DNA of 64,000 bases from Zantedeschia hybrid cultivar. Lineage: Eukaryota; Streptophyta; Magnoliopsida; Alismatales; Araceae. Of the stretch, positions 34,475-47,699 are shown piece by piece (position 1 is the first letter of the stretch; each line of letters begins with the position of its first letter). The notes beneath the pieces are model-generated. The model made no database searches. It worked only from the letters and a program-made list of their open reading frames with translations, and was not told the DNA's origin. The DNA is taken from assembly GCA_030544215.1 (NCBI GenBank), contig JARZZO010000003.1, positions 22,081,879-22,145,878 of the forward strand. The letters are read 5' to 3'. Both the position numbers and the translations under genes were made by a program.

Positions 34475-36789
34475 AGGTTCGTTGGTTCGGTTGTAAAACG
34501 GCACCGTTATGCGTGTTTTTCTCGTTATGTGTGAAGAACCTGTATTGTACGTGTTCTTATGTTTAATCCGATTAAAAATGACAGATTAGTGTTCATATGA
34601 TGATCACAATCAATTTGATTATTTTTCTGTAATTTTTCGGATTTTATTTGGGTTTTTCGGAGTTCTTCATGTGATGATGAACTGGGGTACTTCGGCGGCT
34701 TCGTACGTGCATTCCAAGTGTTGGGATGGCGGCCCGGATGTCTGGATCTATTGGTGATAGTCACCACTTCACATTGGGCATGAAGATCGGGACCGGAGTG
34801 CCCTTGGAGGTGCTAAAAATCGAGCCCGAACTCGGGTTTTTAAACCTGAAAAACAGATTTTTTGGGGGATTTTTGGGGCTTGATTTCCTCCCCAACGCCG
34901 GTCACCGGCGGCCATGCCGGCGCCGGGCACGTCGCCGGCGCCGGGGGCAACGCCGGCCGGGGCCGGCGGCGCCGGGGCTCGCCGGCGGCGGCGCTGTCCA
35001 GCCGCCCACCCACCTGCCTTAGGGTTCGGGTTCTTGCAGGTTAGGGGAGGCCGGTCGAATAGGGGTGAGATAGGCCGGACCGCTCGGTCCCGATCCGGTC
35101 GGACCGGGCGGGGGCCGGGCCGGACCCTGGCCGAGCCAGGGCCCTGGGTCCGGGCCTTTGGGCCCTAATGGGCTGGGCCCATTTTCTGTTTTATTAAAAA
35201 TTGTTTTTAATTCCTGTTAAACCCGATTAAACCCATTATTAAGCTCATTTAAGCCTGTTTTAAAATTTTTATAAAACATAAAAAATATAGAAATAATTAA
35301 TAATTGTTATTAATTATTTTTATGATTATTAACAGGTTATTAAATTGTTTAATAACTGTTTTCATTTAAAGGGCTTTGTTTTTAATAGGGTGTTAGTTAA
35401 TTATTTAAAATTGTTTTAGATAATTAATTTCCTTGTTAAATTAATTAGTTTAAAATTGTTTTAAACTGATTTCATGCATAACTTGATTACTTTTTTGTTC
35501 AAATTGTTTGAATCATTTTTAGATTAACTAAATGGTTTAGTTAGTTAATTTGTCAATAATGTTTTGAATATTATTGATTATGCTGAAATAAATGTTATTT
35601 CGAAAACTAATTGGTATTATAATTTTATATTTATAAAATTTAATACCAAACATCAATTATGTGATGATTGTGATGCATGTGATGTGTTTTATGGTGGGAT
35701 GATCATAGACTTAGTATTTTCATGTGATGAATGATGTGAATGGATGCGATGCTTATTTCATTTGGTATTTTAAATAGAACCTGCGTGTCCTCCTTTCTCT
35801 TAATCCAAGTGTACTTTCTACCTTCCTATAAGATTGTACTCCCCTTGATAAGATCAAGGTTTCTAATTGTTTAAATGTACATTTGAGGACCTGCGAGTCC
35901 TAAATTTCATATTTAAATGTATCGGATTAAGCTAAGAGGACGGGATCTTCTGAAGACACCTCTGGAGGAAGGACTCACATCAAATGGAACCAGTGTTGCT
36001 GTTTTCACATTAGGATCCTATTATGGATCATCGTTTGGCTCCGATGATTCCATAGTAGCTTTAGCAGTCCATGATCATCCCCATTTAATTTTTCTGCATA
36101 TATGTGATATTTGTGGACTATGCTATCATATATATATTTCTATTTAGTATATTGATACTTCAAATTGAAATACTATAGATAGCACGATTTTTACAAATCA
36201 AAAATCAAAACCCTCTTTTAAAATTTAAGTTGTAAACGTGAGATATTCAGAATAATCTACGTAACCCACCATCATTATAGATCTTAGGATAATTCTTATT
36301 TCAAACGGATTTGTTGTGCTACCACAATGTCTATTTGATTTAGAAATTAAACTAGATCTACGACATGTGATGTCCTTAAGATGAATGGACAAATAGTGTA
36401 GTTTTGTTGTGCTACCACAAGGATTACACTATGAATTCATGTTATCTATGTAATGATGGATAAACTTAACTGAATCAAATTGATTTGTTGTGCTACCACA
36501 AGGTCATTCTGATTCAGGGGTTAAATCGATCGGTTATTGCAAACGTTGCAACTGTCAAGAGTTGACTGCCTAAGGGACTTGATGTGATTTGTTGTGCTAC
36601 CACAAGGTCACATGCATGTTGCCCGAAGGATTCTGATCCCCACTAGGAGATCACCGGAATCTCCCGTTCTGTATATTAGAGGGTCATACAGATCGCTGAA
36701 AAATAGTGGGAGCATAAATGTAGATTAAAAGTCCTAAATCTGATTTTAAGAACTATCTGCTCATTTTATATATTTCCATGTAGGTCGCT
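34475..36789 (+). other. D3 gag leader
   Basis: Colinear with the D2 leader but with one CCCTGGCCGAGCCAGGG unit in the GC-rich block instead of three, and small indels elsewhere. It carries the second copy of the four-hairpin array. Confidence 0.7.
36301..36613 (+). repeat. D3 array of four stem-loops
   Basis: Loop cores at 36310, 36403, 36484 and 36588, with spacing identical to D2 (93, 81, 104). In hairpin 2 the right stem reads ATTACACTAT where D2 has ATTGCACTAT, turning a wobble pair into a Watson-Crick pair. Hairpin 1 has gained one mismatch (TCTATTTG) and one loop change. Confidence 0.9.
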
Positions 36790-39700
36790 ATGTCGTCACC
36801 TAACCCCCTCCGTTGCATACTTGATGCAAACAAACTCACAGGACCAAATTACATTGACTGGTTACACAACCTGAAGATTGTCCTCAGGTGTGAAAAGCTA
36901 GCCTATGTCCTGGATCAACCAGATCCAGTGCAACCCGGTGATAATGCTAACGAAGATGAATTAATGATGTTTGAAAATTGGAAGGAGGACTCTGTCAAGG
37001 TCCAGTGTTATATGCTCGGTTCAATGAACAATGAACTGCAGCGACAGCATGATAACATGGAACCTAAGACCATTCTGAATCACCTACAAGAGTTGTTTGG
37101 TGAACAATCCAGAACAGAAAGATATGAGATATCAAAGAAATTGTTCAGGACCAGAATGAGCGAGGGCACATCTGTGCAAACTCATGTGCTCAAGATGATA
37201 GAATGGATTGAGAGGCTTGCTGTACTCGGCTTTGTTATGAACAATGACCTGAGCATTGACTTAATCCTACAGTCCCTTCCAGATTCATTTTCACAATTCA
37301 TTATCAACTTCAGTATGAACAAAATTGAAGTTTCACTGGCTGAGCTGCTCAACATGTCGAAGACAGCAGAAGGCACTATCCAGAAAGATAAGCCAAATGT
37401 AATGCTTGTTGGTAAGACCAACAAGAAAAGAAAATCTGGACAGACCTTTAAGAAAGGTAAGCCTAAGAAGCTAGTGAAAAGCAAACCGGCGGCACAAAAG
37501 GACAAAGCTAAAGTCAATGATAAAGGTCAGTGTTTCCACTGCCATAAAGAAGGTCATTGGAAGAGAAACTGCAAGATTTCTCTTGCAGAAAAAGCAAAGG
37601 AGAAGCTTGGTGAAGCTTCAGGTATTCTCATGATCGATCTTAACTTGTCTTATAGAGAATCAACATCCTGGGTATTAGATACTGGATGTGTTTCTCATAT
37701 CTGCAATAACTTGCAGGTGTTAACAAGTAAAAGAAGATTGAACCGCGGAGACGTGGATCTGAGGTTCGGGAATGGAGCAAAAGTTGCTGCGTTAGCTGTG
37801 GGGACAGCAAGACTTCAGATGCCGTCAGGAGACTCTTTGGAACTGATAGATTGTTATTATGTTCCACCTATTATTAGGAATATCATATCTATTTCATGTT
37901 TAGATAGACAAGGATATTCTATGAAGCTAGAGAATAAAGGCTGTTCAATTTATCAAGGAGACAAATTGTTTGCTTCCTGGTATTTATTGAATGGATTATA
38001 TTTACTTGATATCTCATATGATGTTTGTCTGGTAAATAATTCTCTTGAACGCTTAGATAAGGATGTGAATAAATCGTACCTATGGCATTGTAGGCTAGGT
38101 CATATAAATGAGAACAGGATCATAAGGTTGCAAAAGAATGGATATCTTGATCCATTTGATTATGAATCATTTGCAACCTGTGAAGCTTGTCTCATTGGAA
38201 AGATGACCAAAGCTCCATTCTCAGGACATGGAGAAATAGCTAAGGACTTCTTGGAACTAATACATAGGGATGTATGTGGTCCAATGTCCACTCATGCTAT
38301 GGGTGGTTACTCATACTTTGTTTCATTTACAGATCATTTCTCAAGATATGGCTACATATATTTAATGAAATATAAGTCAGAAGTCTTTGAAAAATTTAAA
38401 GAGTTTAAAAACGAAGTTGAGAACCAGATTGGAAAGAGTATTAAAACTCTTCGATCAGATCGAAGGGGAGAATACTTAAGTACAAAATTCACAGAATATC
38501 ATAAGGATAATGGTATTTTGTCTCAGTGGACTCCTCCCTATACACCTCAGTTAAATGGTGTATCGGAAAGGAGAAATCGTACTCTATTAGATATGGTACG
38601 ATCCATGATGAGTTATGCCAAACTTCCAACCTCTTTATAGGGATATGCACTATTGACTGCTGCATATCTGTTGAACAAAGTTCCGAGTAAGTCAGTACCT
38701 TCCACTCCATATGAGATATGGAAAGGAAAGAAACCAGACTTTAAGCGTGTTAGAGTCTGGGGTTGTCCTGCACATGTCAAAAGACATGATCCAGACAAAC
38801 TGGATTCCAGGACAGAGAAATGTAGATTTGTGGGATATCCAAAAGAGACTTTTGGATATTAGTTCTATCAGCCAAGCGATCAAAGGGTGTTTGTCGCAAA
38901 AAGAGCTGTCTTCTTAGAGAAAGAATATCTCTCAAAAGAAGACAATGGGAGCAAGATAGAACTGGAAGAAATTCTAGACTCACAAATCAACACTGGTTCA
39001 TCTACTGAACCATTGACTCAAGAACTTGTTCAAGATGATACACAAAAGGTTCGCAGATCAGGTAGAGTGCCTAAGCAGCCTGAAAGATATGTTGGACATA
39101 TCGATGATGGCAAACCAAAAGTGCACTTAAATGAGGATGATGATCCTCAAACCTACCTAGAAGCCATAAATAGTCAAGAATCAGAAAAATGACAAGAGGC
39201 AATGGATTCTGAAATTTAGTCCATGTATGCCAACCAAGTTTGGAACTTGGTTGATCTGCCAGAAGGTATAGTACCTATTGGCAGTAAATGGATCTTTAAA
39301 AGAAAGATCGGGGCAGATGGACAAATTGACACATACAAGGCAAGGCTTGTAGGAAAAGGATATCGTCAAAGGCAAGGTGTTGACTATGACGAAACCTTTT
39401 CTCCAGTTGCCATGATTAAGTCAATCAGAATACTTCTTGCTATCGCCGCATTCTATGATTATGAAATATGGCAAATAGATGTGAAAACAACATTCCTTAA
39501 CGGGAACCTTCAAGAAGAGGTGTACATGATACAACCTGAAGGATTCACTTCCAAAGAGCATTCAAGCAAGGTATGCAAGCTGCAAAGATCCATCTATGGA
39601 TTAAAGCAAGCATCCCGAACTTGGAACTTAAGATTTGATGAAGCAATCAAATCTTATGACTTCATTAAGAACGAAGATGAACCTTGTATATACAAAAAGG

Positions 39701-40719
39701 TCAGTGGGAGCGCAGTTACCTTTTTGGTACTTTACGTTGATGACATTCTACTCATTGGGAATGATGTAGGAATGCTGTCATCAGTAAAGGCTTGATTATC
39801 CAAAAACTTCTCCATGAAAGATTTGGGAGAAGCATCCTATATTCTGGGAATAAGGATCTATCGAGATAAGTCCAAAAGGATGCTTGGCTTGTCCCAATCT
39901 ATGTACATAGATACCATAGTCAAAAGGTTTGGCATGGAAAATTCCAAGAGAGGCCTCATTCCTATGAGGCATGGAATTTATCTCTCTAAAGAAATGTCTC
40001 CCAAGACACCTGAAGAGAGAGCATACATGGATAGAGTTCCTAATGCCTCGGCAATAGGATCTATCATGTATGCAATTCTATGTACTAGGCTTGATGTGGC
40101 ATACCCACTAAGTGTCACCAGTAGATATCAGGCTGATCCAGGTGAGGAACACTGGAAGGCGGTGAAATGTATCCTTAGATACTTGAGAAGGACTAAGGAT
40201 CTATTTCTTGTTTATGGAGGAAATGACTTGGAACTTCGAGGCTTTACTTACTCGAGTTTCCAGTCGGATATGGATGACAGCAAATCCATGTCTGGATTTG
40301 TGTTCATGTTAAATGGAGGTGCAGTAAGTTGGAAGAGTTCCAAACAGGAAACAACTGCAGATTCGACGACCGAAGCAAAATACATTGCTACAGCTGAAGC
40401 GGCCAAGGAGGCGGTTTGGATGAAGAAGTTCATCTTGGCGCTTGGAGTAGTTCCAAGCATTTCAGATCCTGTTCCATTATTGTGTGACAACAATGGGGCA
40501 ATAGCTCAAGCGAAGGAGCCAAGATCACATCAGATGTCAAAGCACATTCTGAGACGATTTCATCTGATTCGTGAGGTCATCGCCCGAGGAGATATAGTAG
40601 TTGAGAAAGTCTCATCTGAAGATAATGTAGCAGATCCCTTGACTAAGCTATTGTCTCAAAACAATTTAGAACGTCACCTTAAGTCTATGGGACTTAGACA
40701 CATGGGTGATTGGCTATAG
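36790..40719 (+). pseudogene. D3 gag-pol, full length, five nonsense codons
   Basis: A single reading frame of 1,310 codons with gag (UBN2; CCHC knuckle as in D2), protease (D297-T298-G299), the integrase zinc region and D,D,E core (second motif RSDRRGEY), RT (ARLVGKGY; YVDDILLIGND intact) and RNase H. There is no frameshift, but stops occur at 38638 (TAG for Trp), 38860 (TAG for Tyr), 39190 (TGA for Trp), 39217 (TAG for Gln) and 39793 (TGA for Trp). RNase H has FTYSSFQSD for FTDSSFQSD and TEAKYIAT for TEAEYIAA, losing two catalytic acids. The TGA at 39190 is also present in D2, so both copies descend from an already defective element. Confidence 0.93.
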
Positions 40720-40733
40720 TCCAGGTGGGAGAA

Positions 40734-42317
40734 TGTTAGAATTGGGTGGCCTCAAAGCCAATCATTGTACATTCTAGTTCAGATTATTAATAAAGGCAAT
40801 TATTTCTTCATTTAATAGTTCTCGCAAACGACTATCGTAATGAAGGTCCATAGAGAAATGTATGGGATATTGAATCATGATGAGATCATGATAGTGAGAT
40901 CAATATTCTAAGTCAATTGTCTTAAATAGTTCTCGATCATAGGATATTTGAGTTGGACATTAAATATCCGATAAGATCGACACAAGTTATGTCCGCTCAT
41001 ATGATGAGGGTGAATGATCTCACATTCACTCATGTGGTGACACTAAGACAAACAAGTGGGTGCTCATTAGAGAATGAGTTCACTGAACAGACCAAAATAA
41101 GAATTCATGGATGGTAATTATACCTATTAGTCAACCAGGGAATTCAATCGTTGCAGTAGCACAGTTGGTCCTTTGACCTGATTCACCAATGATACCTTGT
41201 TTGTGGACCATTGTATCTTGATTTTCCGACTCGTGGACTTTAACCATTAAGTCCACCATAATCGGTCTTTCAGATACAGTGGAAAGCTTACGAAGGTAAT
41301 TGAGTGAACAACAAGGGATCACTCACTCTTGGTATAAGACTGGAGAGAGAATGTCCCATGGATGTGTACACAGAAATCCCTGGCCAGGGTCAAATGAAAG
41401 AGATGTCTTTCTAGATATTAACTGTGTACTGGAATCCATCTGGATAATGCGATAGAGGGTTTGACTATAAAACCATACCCCTGCGTTATCGGGACAATGC
41501 ATGAGTGAAGGATTATATCTGTGCGGTATCGGCAGACAGAAAGGTTCAATTAAAGGGAACAATATCCCTTATATCTTCTGGGATCATGAGGTAGTGTTTG
41601 GTGTTGTTCATGATCAGAAGGCCAAGTGATTTGATCATCAGATGATAATTCACTTGTTTATTAAATTAATCATTTAACATGTGATGTTTAAATGTTAATT
41701 AATAAATATTAAACTCAAGAAATAGTTCTAAGTTTAATGGGCCTGCAACCGGACTGATATATGGGCCTTGAGGGTCACACACATAAGAGTTCTCGTCAGA
41801 CGGTGAGAGATGTTAAATTTCATGCTTATCTGGGTTTTTGTGAAAACCTGCAGGATAAACATGAAGATTTAATGGAGAATTATCCAAGGCCAAACTCTTG
41901 GATAATCATGAGGATTAACTGTTGTGCTTATCCTTATTTCTATATAAGGAGGGCCAAGGGGGAGGGGTAAAAAGTTAGTTGGACGATTTTTCACCCCAGA
42001 TTCTCCCTCTCCTCTCTCTCTCTCCTTTTCTCTCTCTTGGAGTGGATCTGTCTCTCTCCGCGCATGGTGGATTTGAGATCTGGTCGGAGCACTCAAGTTG
42101 AGGAGGAAATCGCGTCTGCTGCGGGAACTCGTGTGGATACCTCTAGAGATCGTGCGCGTGCGCGATTACCGAGTCGGCATCATCCACGGGAGATTCGAAA
42201 CCCCGCAAAGGTGAAGAACTGTTCTTCCCGCTTAGATTTTAATGTCCGTTTTACGACCCCAGCAACCGATACAATGGAATCATTTCTATTTCCGCTGCGT
42301 TCATGGCGATTCTAACA
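40734..42317 (+). repeat. D LTR3 (3' end of the D array)
   Basis: 1,584 bp, TGTTAGAATTGGG to GCGATTCTAACA, preceded by the polypurine tract TCCAGGTGGGAGAA (40720-40733). It is followed directly by R gag sequence, the original insertion edge. The next five bases are CTTCT; the opposite flank is lost. Confidence 0.9.
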
Positions 42318-44300
42318 CTTCTCGCCTTCAAGGCGGATATATACTTCTTCATTTCTTCTCAATCAATGCCTCCCTGCTCGTTGAGATCATGAATATAATC
42401 TCAGAATTGGAAGCAGGTATCTATTGTGTGTCTAGGTTGTCAGTGGAAATAACAATACCTAGAAGTGTCGGCATTTTGGGGCCAAACTGTTTTTTCTATT
42501 GGCAAAACCAAAGCATTGGCTGCCATTAAAGCATTGAAGATATCTGATAAGGACTATGGAAGAACTGGATATTCTGCCCTTTTTGGGCCTAGAGGCTTCC
42601 TCTGTTGGTTATAACCAGGAGGAGGTACATTGTGGTATGCCGACGGTGCGTGCGGCCAGTATTGCTGCTGTTTGGGGGCTGATACTGTAATTATCGTTGT
42701 GGCTGCTATTGTGGCTACTGTGGTGGTTGCTGGTTCGGCTGCTGAGGTCGCTGGTATTGAGGCTGCTGATACTGTGGGTTCGGCTACTGTTATCTGCAAC
42801 TCTGCTGGTTTGGCTGCTGCGGCCGCTGGTACTGTGGTTGCTGATTCCTCATGAATTTGGGCTAATTGTTGTTCATGATACTATTCTGCTCATAGGAGAG
42901 CGTGCCCTCAGTGGTTGGACCCGTGCTAGAAGAATTTGGCACGGCAGGCTTCCAAAGTGGAGGCATTCTAGGTCGGTGAGGGTCAACACTAGAGAATGTA
43001 GCATCCTTGAAAGCATTTTGGCAATAACGCATCCTTTTATAGAGCTCTACCATGCTGGTCAAGTTGTGCAGGGCGAGGACTAACTTAAATTGAGGTGTAG
43101 CATTAGAAATTAACATCTTTACTTGCTCGGACTCAAATAGAAGATCTTTGGCTTTTTCTGCCATGCCCCTCCATCTATTAGCAAAACTGACGAATTTGTC
43201 GTCGGGCTTCATTTTTTCTGCTATCAAATCAGTAATGGACAGAGAGGGTGCAACTCTATCCTGGTATTGTTGAATAAATTTTCGTGATACGATACCATAG
43301 TCCTCTAGTTCAGACGGCTCTAAGGAAAAGAACCATTCGAGGGCTGGTCTCTCCAAGGATTTCTTGAACAAAAATGTCAACGACCTTTTGTCGTTTTGCC
43401 AGAAAGATGACTCATACATAAAGTCCTACAAATGAGTGAAGGGGTTACCAGTACCGTTGTATTTTTGGTACACTGGCATTTAAGAGGGCAGCAAATGGAA
43501 CACCGGCAGACTTGACAAGTTAATTTTAGGTGCAGCTTTATCTCCCATCATTTTATGAAAATTATTGAACTGCTCATCCATACGCTCCATCATCGCGAGC
43601 AGAGCCTAAGTCGTCGGATCGACTGGAGGAGGGGGAGGTGGAGGTACATGATAGGTCTGTTGCCTAGAGTATGTGGGGAAAGGGGGACAATTGGGTTGAG
43701 GTCCGGCAGAGCTTCCGCCATGTCCGAGGGCATTTTGGTAAGTAGGCGTCGGCGGCCTGACCGGTTGCCTCGAGGAGGACAATTGTGGCCCAGCTGGCCG
43801 TGAAGTAGAAATTTGAAGGCCCTCCATGGCCTAATGAATGAATGAAGTGTGCTAGGAGGAGGTTGAGGAATGACAGGTGGGACCACAGGATTCGGCCCAG
43901 TAAACGGTACATGCGTCTTCCCTTTCAAAATGGGTTGGATTGCCTCAAGTTGGTGAGGATCTAGGTGGGAAGCCAGAACTCCCAGGGCGTTGACCAGATC
44001 AGATGGATTGGAAGATGAGGGCTCATTCGGGTTCAAAGCCCCCTCAAAGACAGGATTAGAATCTGCATGTACGTGCGGAGGAAGATCAACACCAGAATAG
44101 TGTTGATCATGGACCAAAGGAGGAGGGACATGAAGGTTTCCCTTATGTTCAGATGGATAAGAATGAGGATCATGGGGGGCATTATGATCTCCCCCATTTT
44201 CATAGTGATAATTGAATTCAAGAAGGGCATTAGCATCTCCCTCATAATTGACCATAGCTCTCGAAGCCATGCTCAAATCCCTACCTGATCGAAGTAGCAT
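42318..44300 (-). pseudogene. R gag
   Basis: Starts at the minus-strand ATG 44300 (MLLRSGRDL), with a Pro/His-rich N-terminal half (44300-43590, frame break near 43830). Then comes the retrotransposon gag domain (43419-42862; QNDKRSLTFLFKKSLERPALEWFFSLEPSE and onward, FIQQYQD), a Gln/Pro-rich linker (42799-42554), and near 42420-42470 a zinc-knuckle-like CYFHxQPxHTIDTC of the Tat kind, with stops. It ends at the D insertion. The homologous gag is too damaged to function. Confidence 0.85.
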
Positions 44301-44665
44301 GATATTAATTTTTTTTCAAAGATTTGCAGACGAGTTGCACAGAGATTAAGCAATCAAGTGGATGTTTAACGTTATTTCAGGATTCCTTGTTGGGTTATTT
44401 GGATTCAATTAATCACAAATTCACTCAATGGGTAGGATCCTAATTTCAGTTCAATTTCCACCGTTATACTCTATGGCTTTCTCTCACAACGTTATGAAGA
44501 TCTAACAAGGACTTCGATTGGTACAACCAACCCGATGAACAAAGAGGAATACCTTGATTTTGGGGACTTACGGAGGTCTTTAACGCCAACTACTCTAGTC
44601 TGATTGAGGGACCGACCCATCAGAGAGAGGTGAAGACGTCCAGAAAGGTGTTCCTAAGAGAAAAG
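44301..44665 (-). other. R leader, inner part
   Basis: Non-coding sequence between gag start and the E insertion. The last five bases, AAAAG (44661-44665), are one copy of the E target duplication. It continues at 54037 on the other side of E. Confidence 0.7.
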
Positions 44666-46209
44666 TGTTGGGATCGCTGTGTCGGGATCCGACCGAAAAA
44701 CACAGCGGAATAATATGTTCGGGATCGGATCCATCCCGTTTCGATCGTTAAAATAAAATCGGAGAAAATCGAGTTCACCTTGCACGGATTCGAATCCGCG
44801 TTCGTTTTCCGGTTCCGTCGGAGCGATGCTGCAAGTCGCGTAGATGCCCGACCTCTAGCGGTATCCACGCGGTTCTCCTCGCGATGGATCGTCCTCGCTC
44901 GCTGCGGCGTTCGTAAATCCCGTCTGGCTGCGCGTAATCCGTCGCGACATGCGGATTCTAAATCTCCCGTCGGACGGAAGCCGGAGCAGTTGGGAACCGC
45001 ACGCCCAGAAGAGAGAGAAAGAGAGAAAGAATGAATGATGGCTAGGTGAGGGTTGCTGGCCCCGGACGTAGAATCCGTTCTTTTATAATAAGTCAGTTTG
45101 CGATTTTTCATAAAAACCCAGACTTATCCGAAATCCTGTCAGATTATCCATCGACATGAAAACCATTTGCGTGTGACCCTCTAGGCCCAAATACCAATCC
45201 AGTTAATAGCCCATTAAGTCCAGTAGCCCTTTACTGACCCACTGAATTAATTAATATCCTTATATTCAATTAATCAGCCGAATTTAATGTCCCACAATAA
45301 ATTCGACGGACTGTCGATCACGTTGGATGTCAAGCAACATCGCGTGATCCTGGATGGCACTGGGGTTATCGCAACCCTCTATTGGAACCTTTCTGTCATT
45401 GGTTAGCGCGCGGATATAATCCTTCATCCGTGCATTGTTCCCGAATCGACCTAGGACATGGTTTTCTGTTAAACCCTATTTGGTCGATTCACTTGAATCA
45501 GATGCCGCTAATCTGAATCCGATAACTCCTTATCGATTACAAAGTCCGCCCTGGCCAGGGACTTTAAGCGCATCATTTCCCGAACATTCTCTCTCAAACT
45601 ACCGAGAGCGGGTGATCCCGTAATGAACACACAATTACCTTCGAGGGCATTTCCCTGAACCCGATCGCTTGACTTATTGATAACCCATGGTTAGGGATTC
45701 GTTCGTCAAGGTCAAAGCTCAGAAACCTACCAACAAGATATCTTTGGAGTCTTATGTCCAAGGATCATCCACGCAACCATGACAAATGAATCGAGCTGGT
45801 TAACAGTGAGGTGATTACCATCCAGCGATTCATAGTTGGATCAGTTCAGTGAACTCATTCACCAATGAGCACCTATAGGTTCAGCATAGTGTCTCCACAC
45901 AAGTGACTTATGGGATCAGTCACCCTCATCATATGAGCTGAAGTAACCTATACTAGTCTATTCGGATGTTCGATGTCCTATCTCAAACATCCTATGACTA
46001 GGAACAAGTAAGAACACGTGTTTATAAGTCTTCGGTCCCGTAACTATGATCTCGTCATAATCCGAAGACTATTGCACATGTTCATGGACTTCATCGTGAT
46101 ACGATAAACACAGATCGAATTAATTACACATAATGAATTATTGCCATTTATTAATAATCTGAATAAGTACATAGTATCGGATTGGCTTTGAGACCATCTA
46201 TTACTAACA
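44666..46209 (-). repeat. E 3' LTR
   Basis: Minus orientation; + strand reads TGTTGGGATCGC to ATTACTAACA. Contains the CCCTGGCCAGGG palindrome near 45548 and the LTR hairpin cassette near 45860-45930. Confidence 0.93.
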
Positions 46210-46223
46210 ATCCCCCACCAGGA
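46210..46223 (-). promoter_or_regulatory. E polypurine tract
   Basis: The minus strand reads CCTGGTGGGGGAT directly before the LTR start TGTTAGTAATAG. Confidence 0.8.
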
Positions 46224-47696
46224 CTAAAGCCAATCACTTTTATACAGAATACCCATATTCTCTAAATGATGTTCAAAAACATTTTGAGACAAAGGCTTTG
46301 TAAGTGGATCTGCTATGTTGTCGGCTGAGGGAACTCTTTCCACCATGACATCTTCTCGAGCTATAATTTCTCTGATCAAATGAAAGCGCCGCAGAATGTG
46401 CTTCGACTTTTGATAAGACCTTGGCTCTTTCGCTTGAGCAATCGCCCCATTGCTGTCACACAGTAGTGGGACGGGACCAGATATGATTTCCACCACACCA
46501 AGATCGCCGATGAATTTCTTCATCCATACAGCTTTCTTGGTGGCTTCAGCAGCAGCAATATACTCGGCTTATGTTGTCGAATCAGTAATGGTTTCCTGCA
46601 TGGAACTTTTCCAGCTCACTGCTCCCCCGTTGAGTGTGAAAACAAAACCTGATGTTGACTTGCTGTCATCAGGATCAGACTGAAAACTCGAGTCAGTGTA
46701 TCCTTGCAGCTTTAAGTCTCCTCCTCCATAGACTGTAAATAGATTCTTTGTCCTTCTCAAGTACTTAAGGATGCATTTCACAACCTTCCAGTGTTCATCA
46801 CCTGGATCTACCTGATGTCTGCTCGTAACACTTAGAATATATGCTACATTAGGTCTGGTACATAGCATGGCATACATGATGGACCCTATGGCAGAAGCAT
46901 AGGGGACTTTATCCATCACTGCCCTCTCTTCAGGTATCTTTGGAGACTGACCTTTAGAAAGTGAAATTCCATGTCTCATCGGTATGAGACCTCTCTTGGA
47001 ATTTTCCATGCCAAACCTTTTGACAATGGTTTCTATGTACATGGATTGGGTTAAAGCTAGCATCTTCTTTGATCTATCTCTATAGATCCGTGTTCCCAAT
47101 ACGTAAGATGCTTCTCCCAAATCCTTCATAGAGAAGTTCTTTGACAGACATATCTTTACTGAAGACATCATTCCTACATCATTCCCAATGAGTAGAATGA
47201 CGTCAACGTAAAGAACCAGAAATGTGATTGCGCTCCCACTGTTTTTCTTGTATACACAAAGCTCATCTTCATTCTTAATGAGTCCATAAGATTTGATCGC
47301 CTCATCAAATCTTATGTTCCAGCTTCGGGAAGCTTGCTTCAGTCCATAAATGGACCTTTGCAACTTGTATACCATGTCTGGAGATTCTTTGGATGTGAAT
47401 CCTTCTGGTTGTATCATATACACCTCCTCCTCAAAGTTTCCATTGAGGAAGGCAGTCTTCACATCCATCTGCCAGATTTCATAATCATGATAGGCAGCAA
47501 TGGCGAGAAGAATTTTGATAGACTTAATCATAGCAACAGGTGAAAAGGTTTCGTCATAGTCAACACCTTGTCTTTGACGATAGCCCTTCGCAACTAATCT
47601 TGCTTTATAAGTCTCAATACGTCCATCTGCACCGATCTTTCTTTTAAAGATCCATTTGCAGCCGATAGGTACTATACCATTAGGTAAATCTACCAA
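46224..47696 (-). pseudogene. E pol: reverse transcriptase and RNase H
   Basis: One frame, interrupted only at 46566-46568 (TAA where the RNase H TEAEY glutamate should be). RT has ARLVAKGYRQRQG, but the catalytic motif reads YVDVILLIGND, losing the second aspartate. RNase H keeps YTDSSFQSD. The frame continues from integrase through a TAG at 47697-47699 (a Trp codon in relatives). It is followed by the polypurine tract. Confidence 0.9.
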
Positions 47697-47699
47697 GTT

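Noticed and set aside
42554..43083. Hydrophobic/Ala-Val-rich + strand frames
   Set aside because: They are the reverse strand of the Gln/Pro-rich R gag linker.
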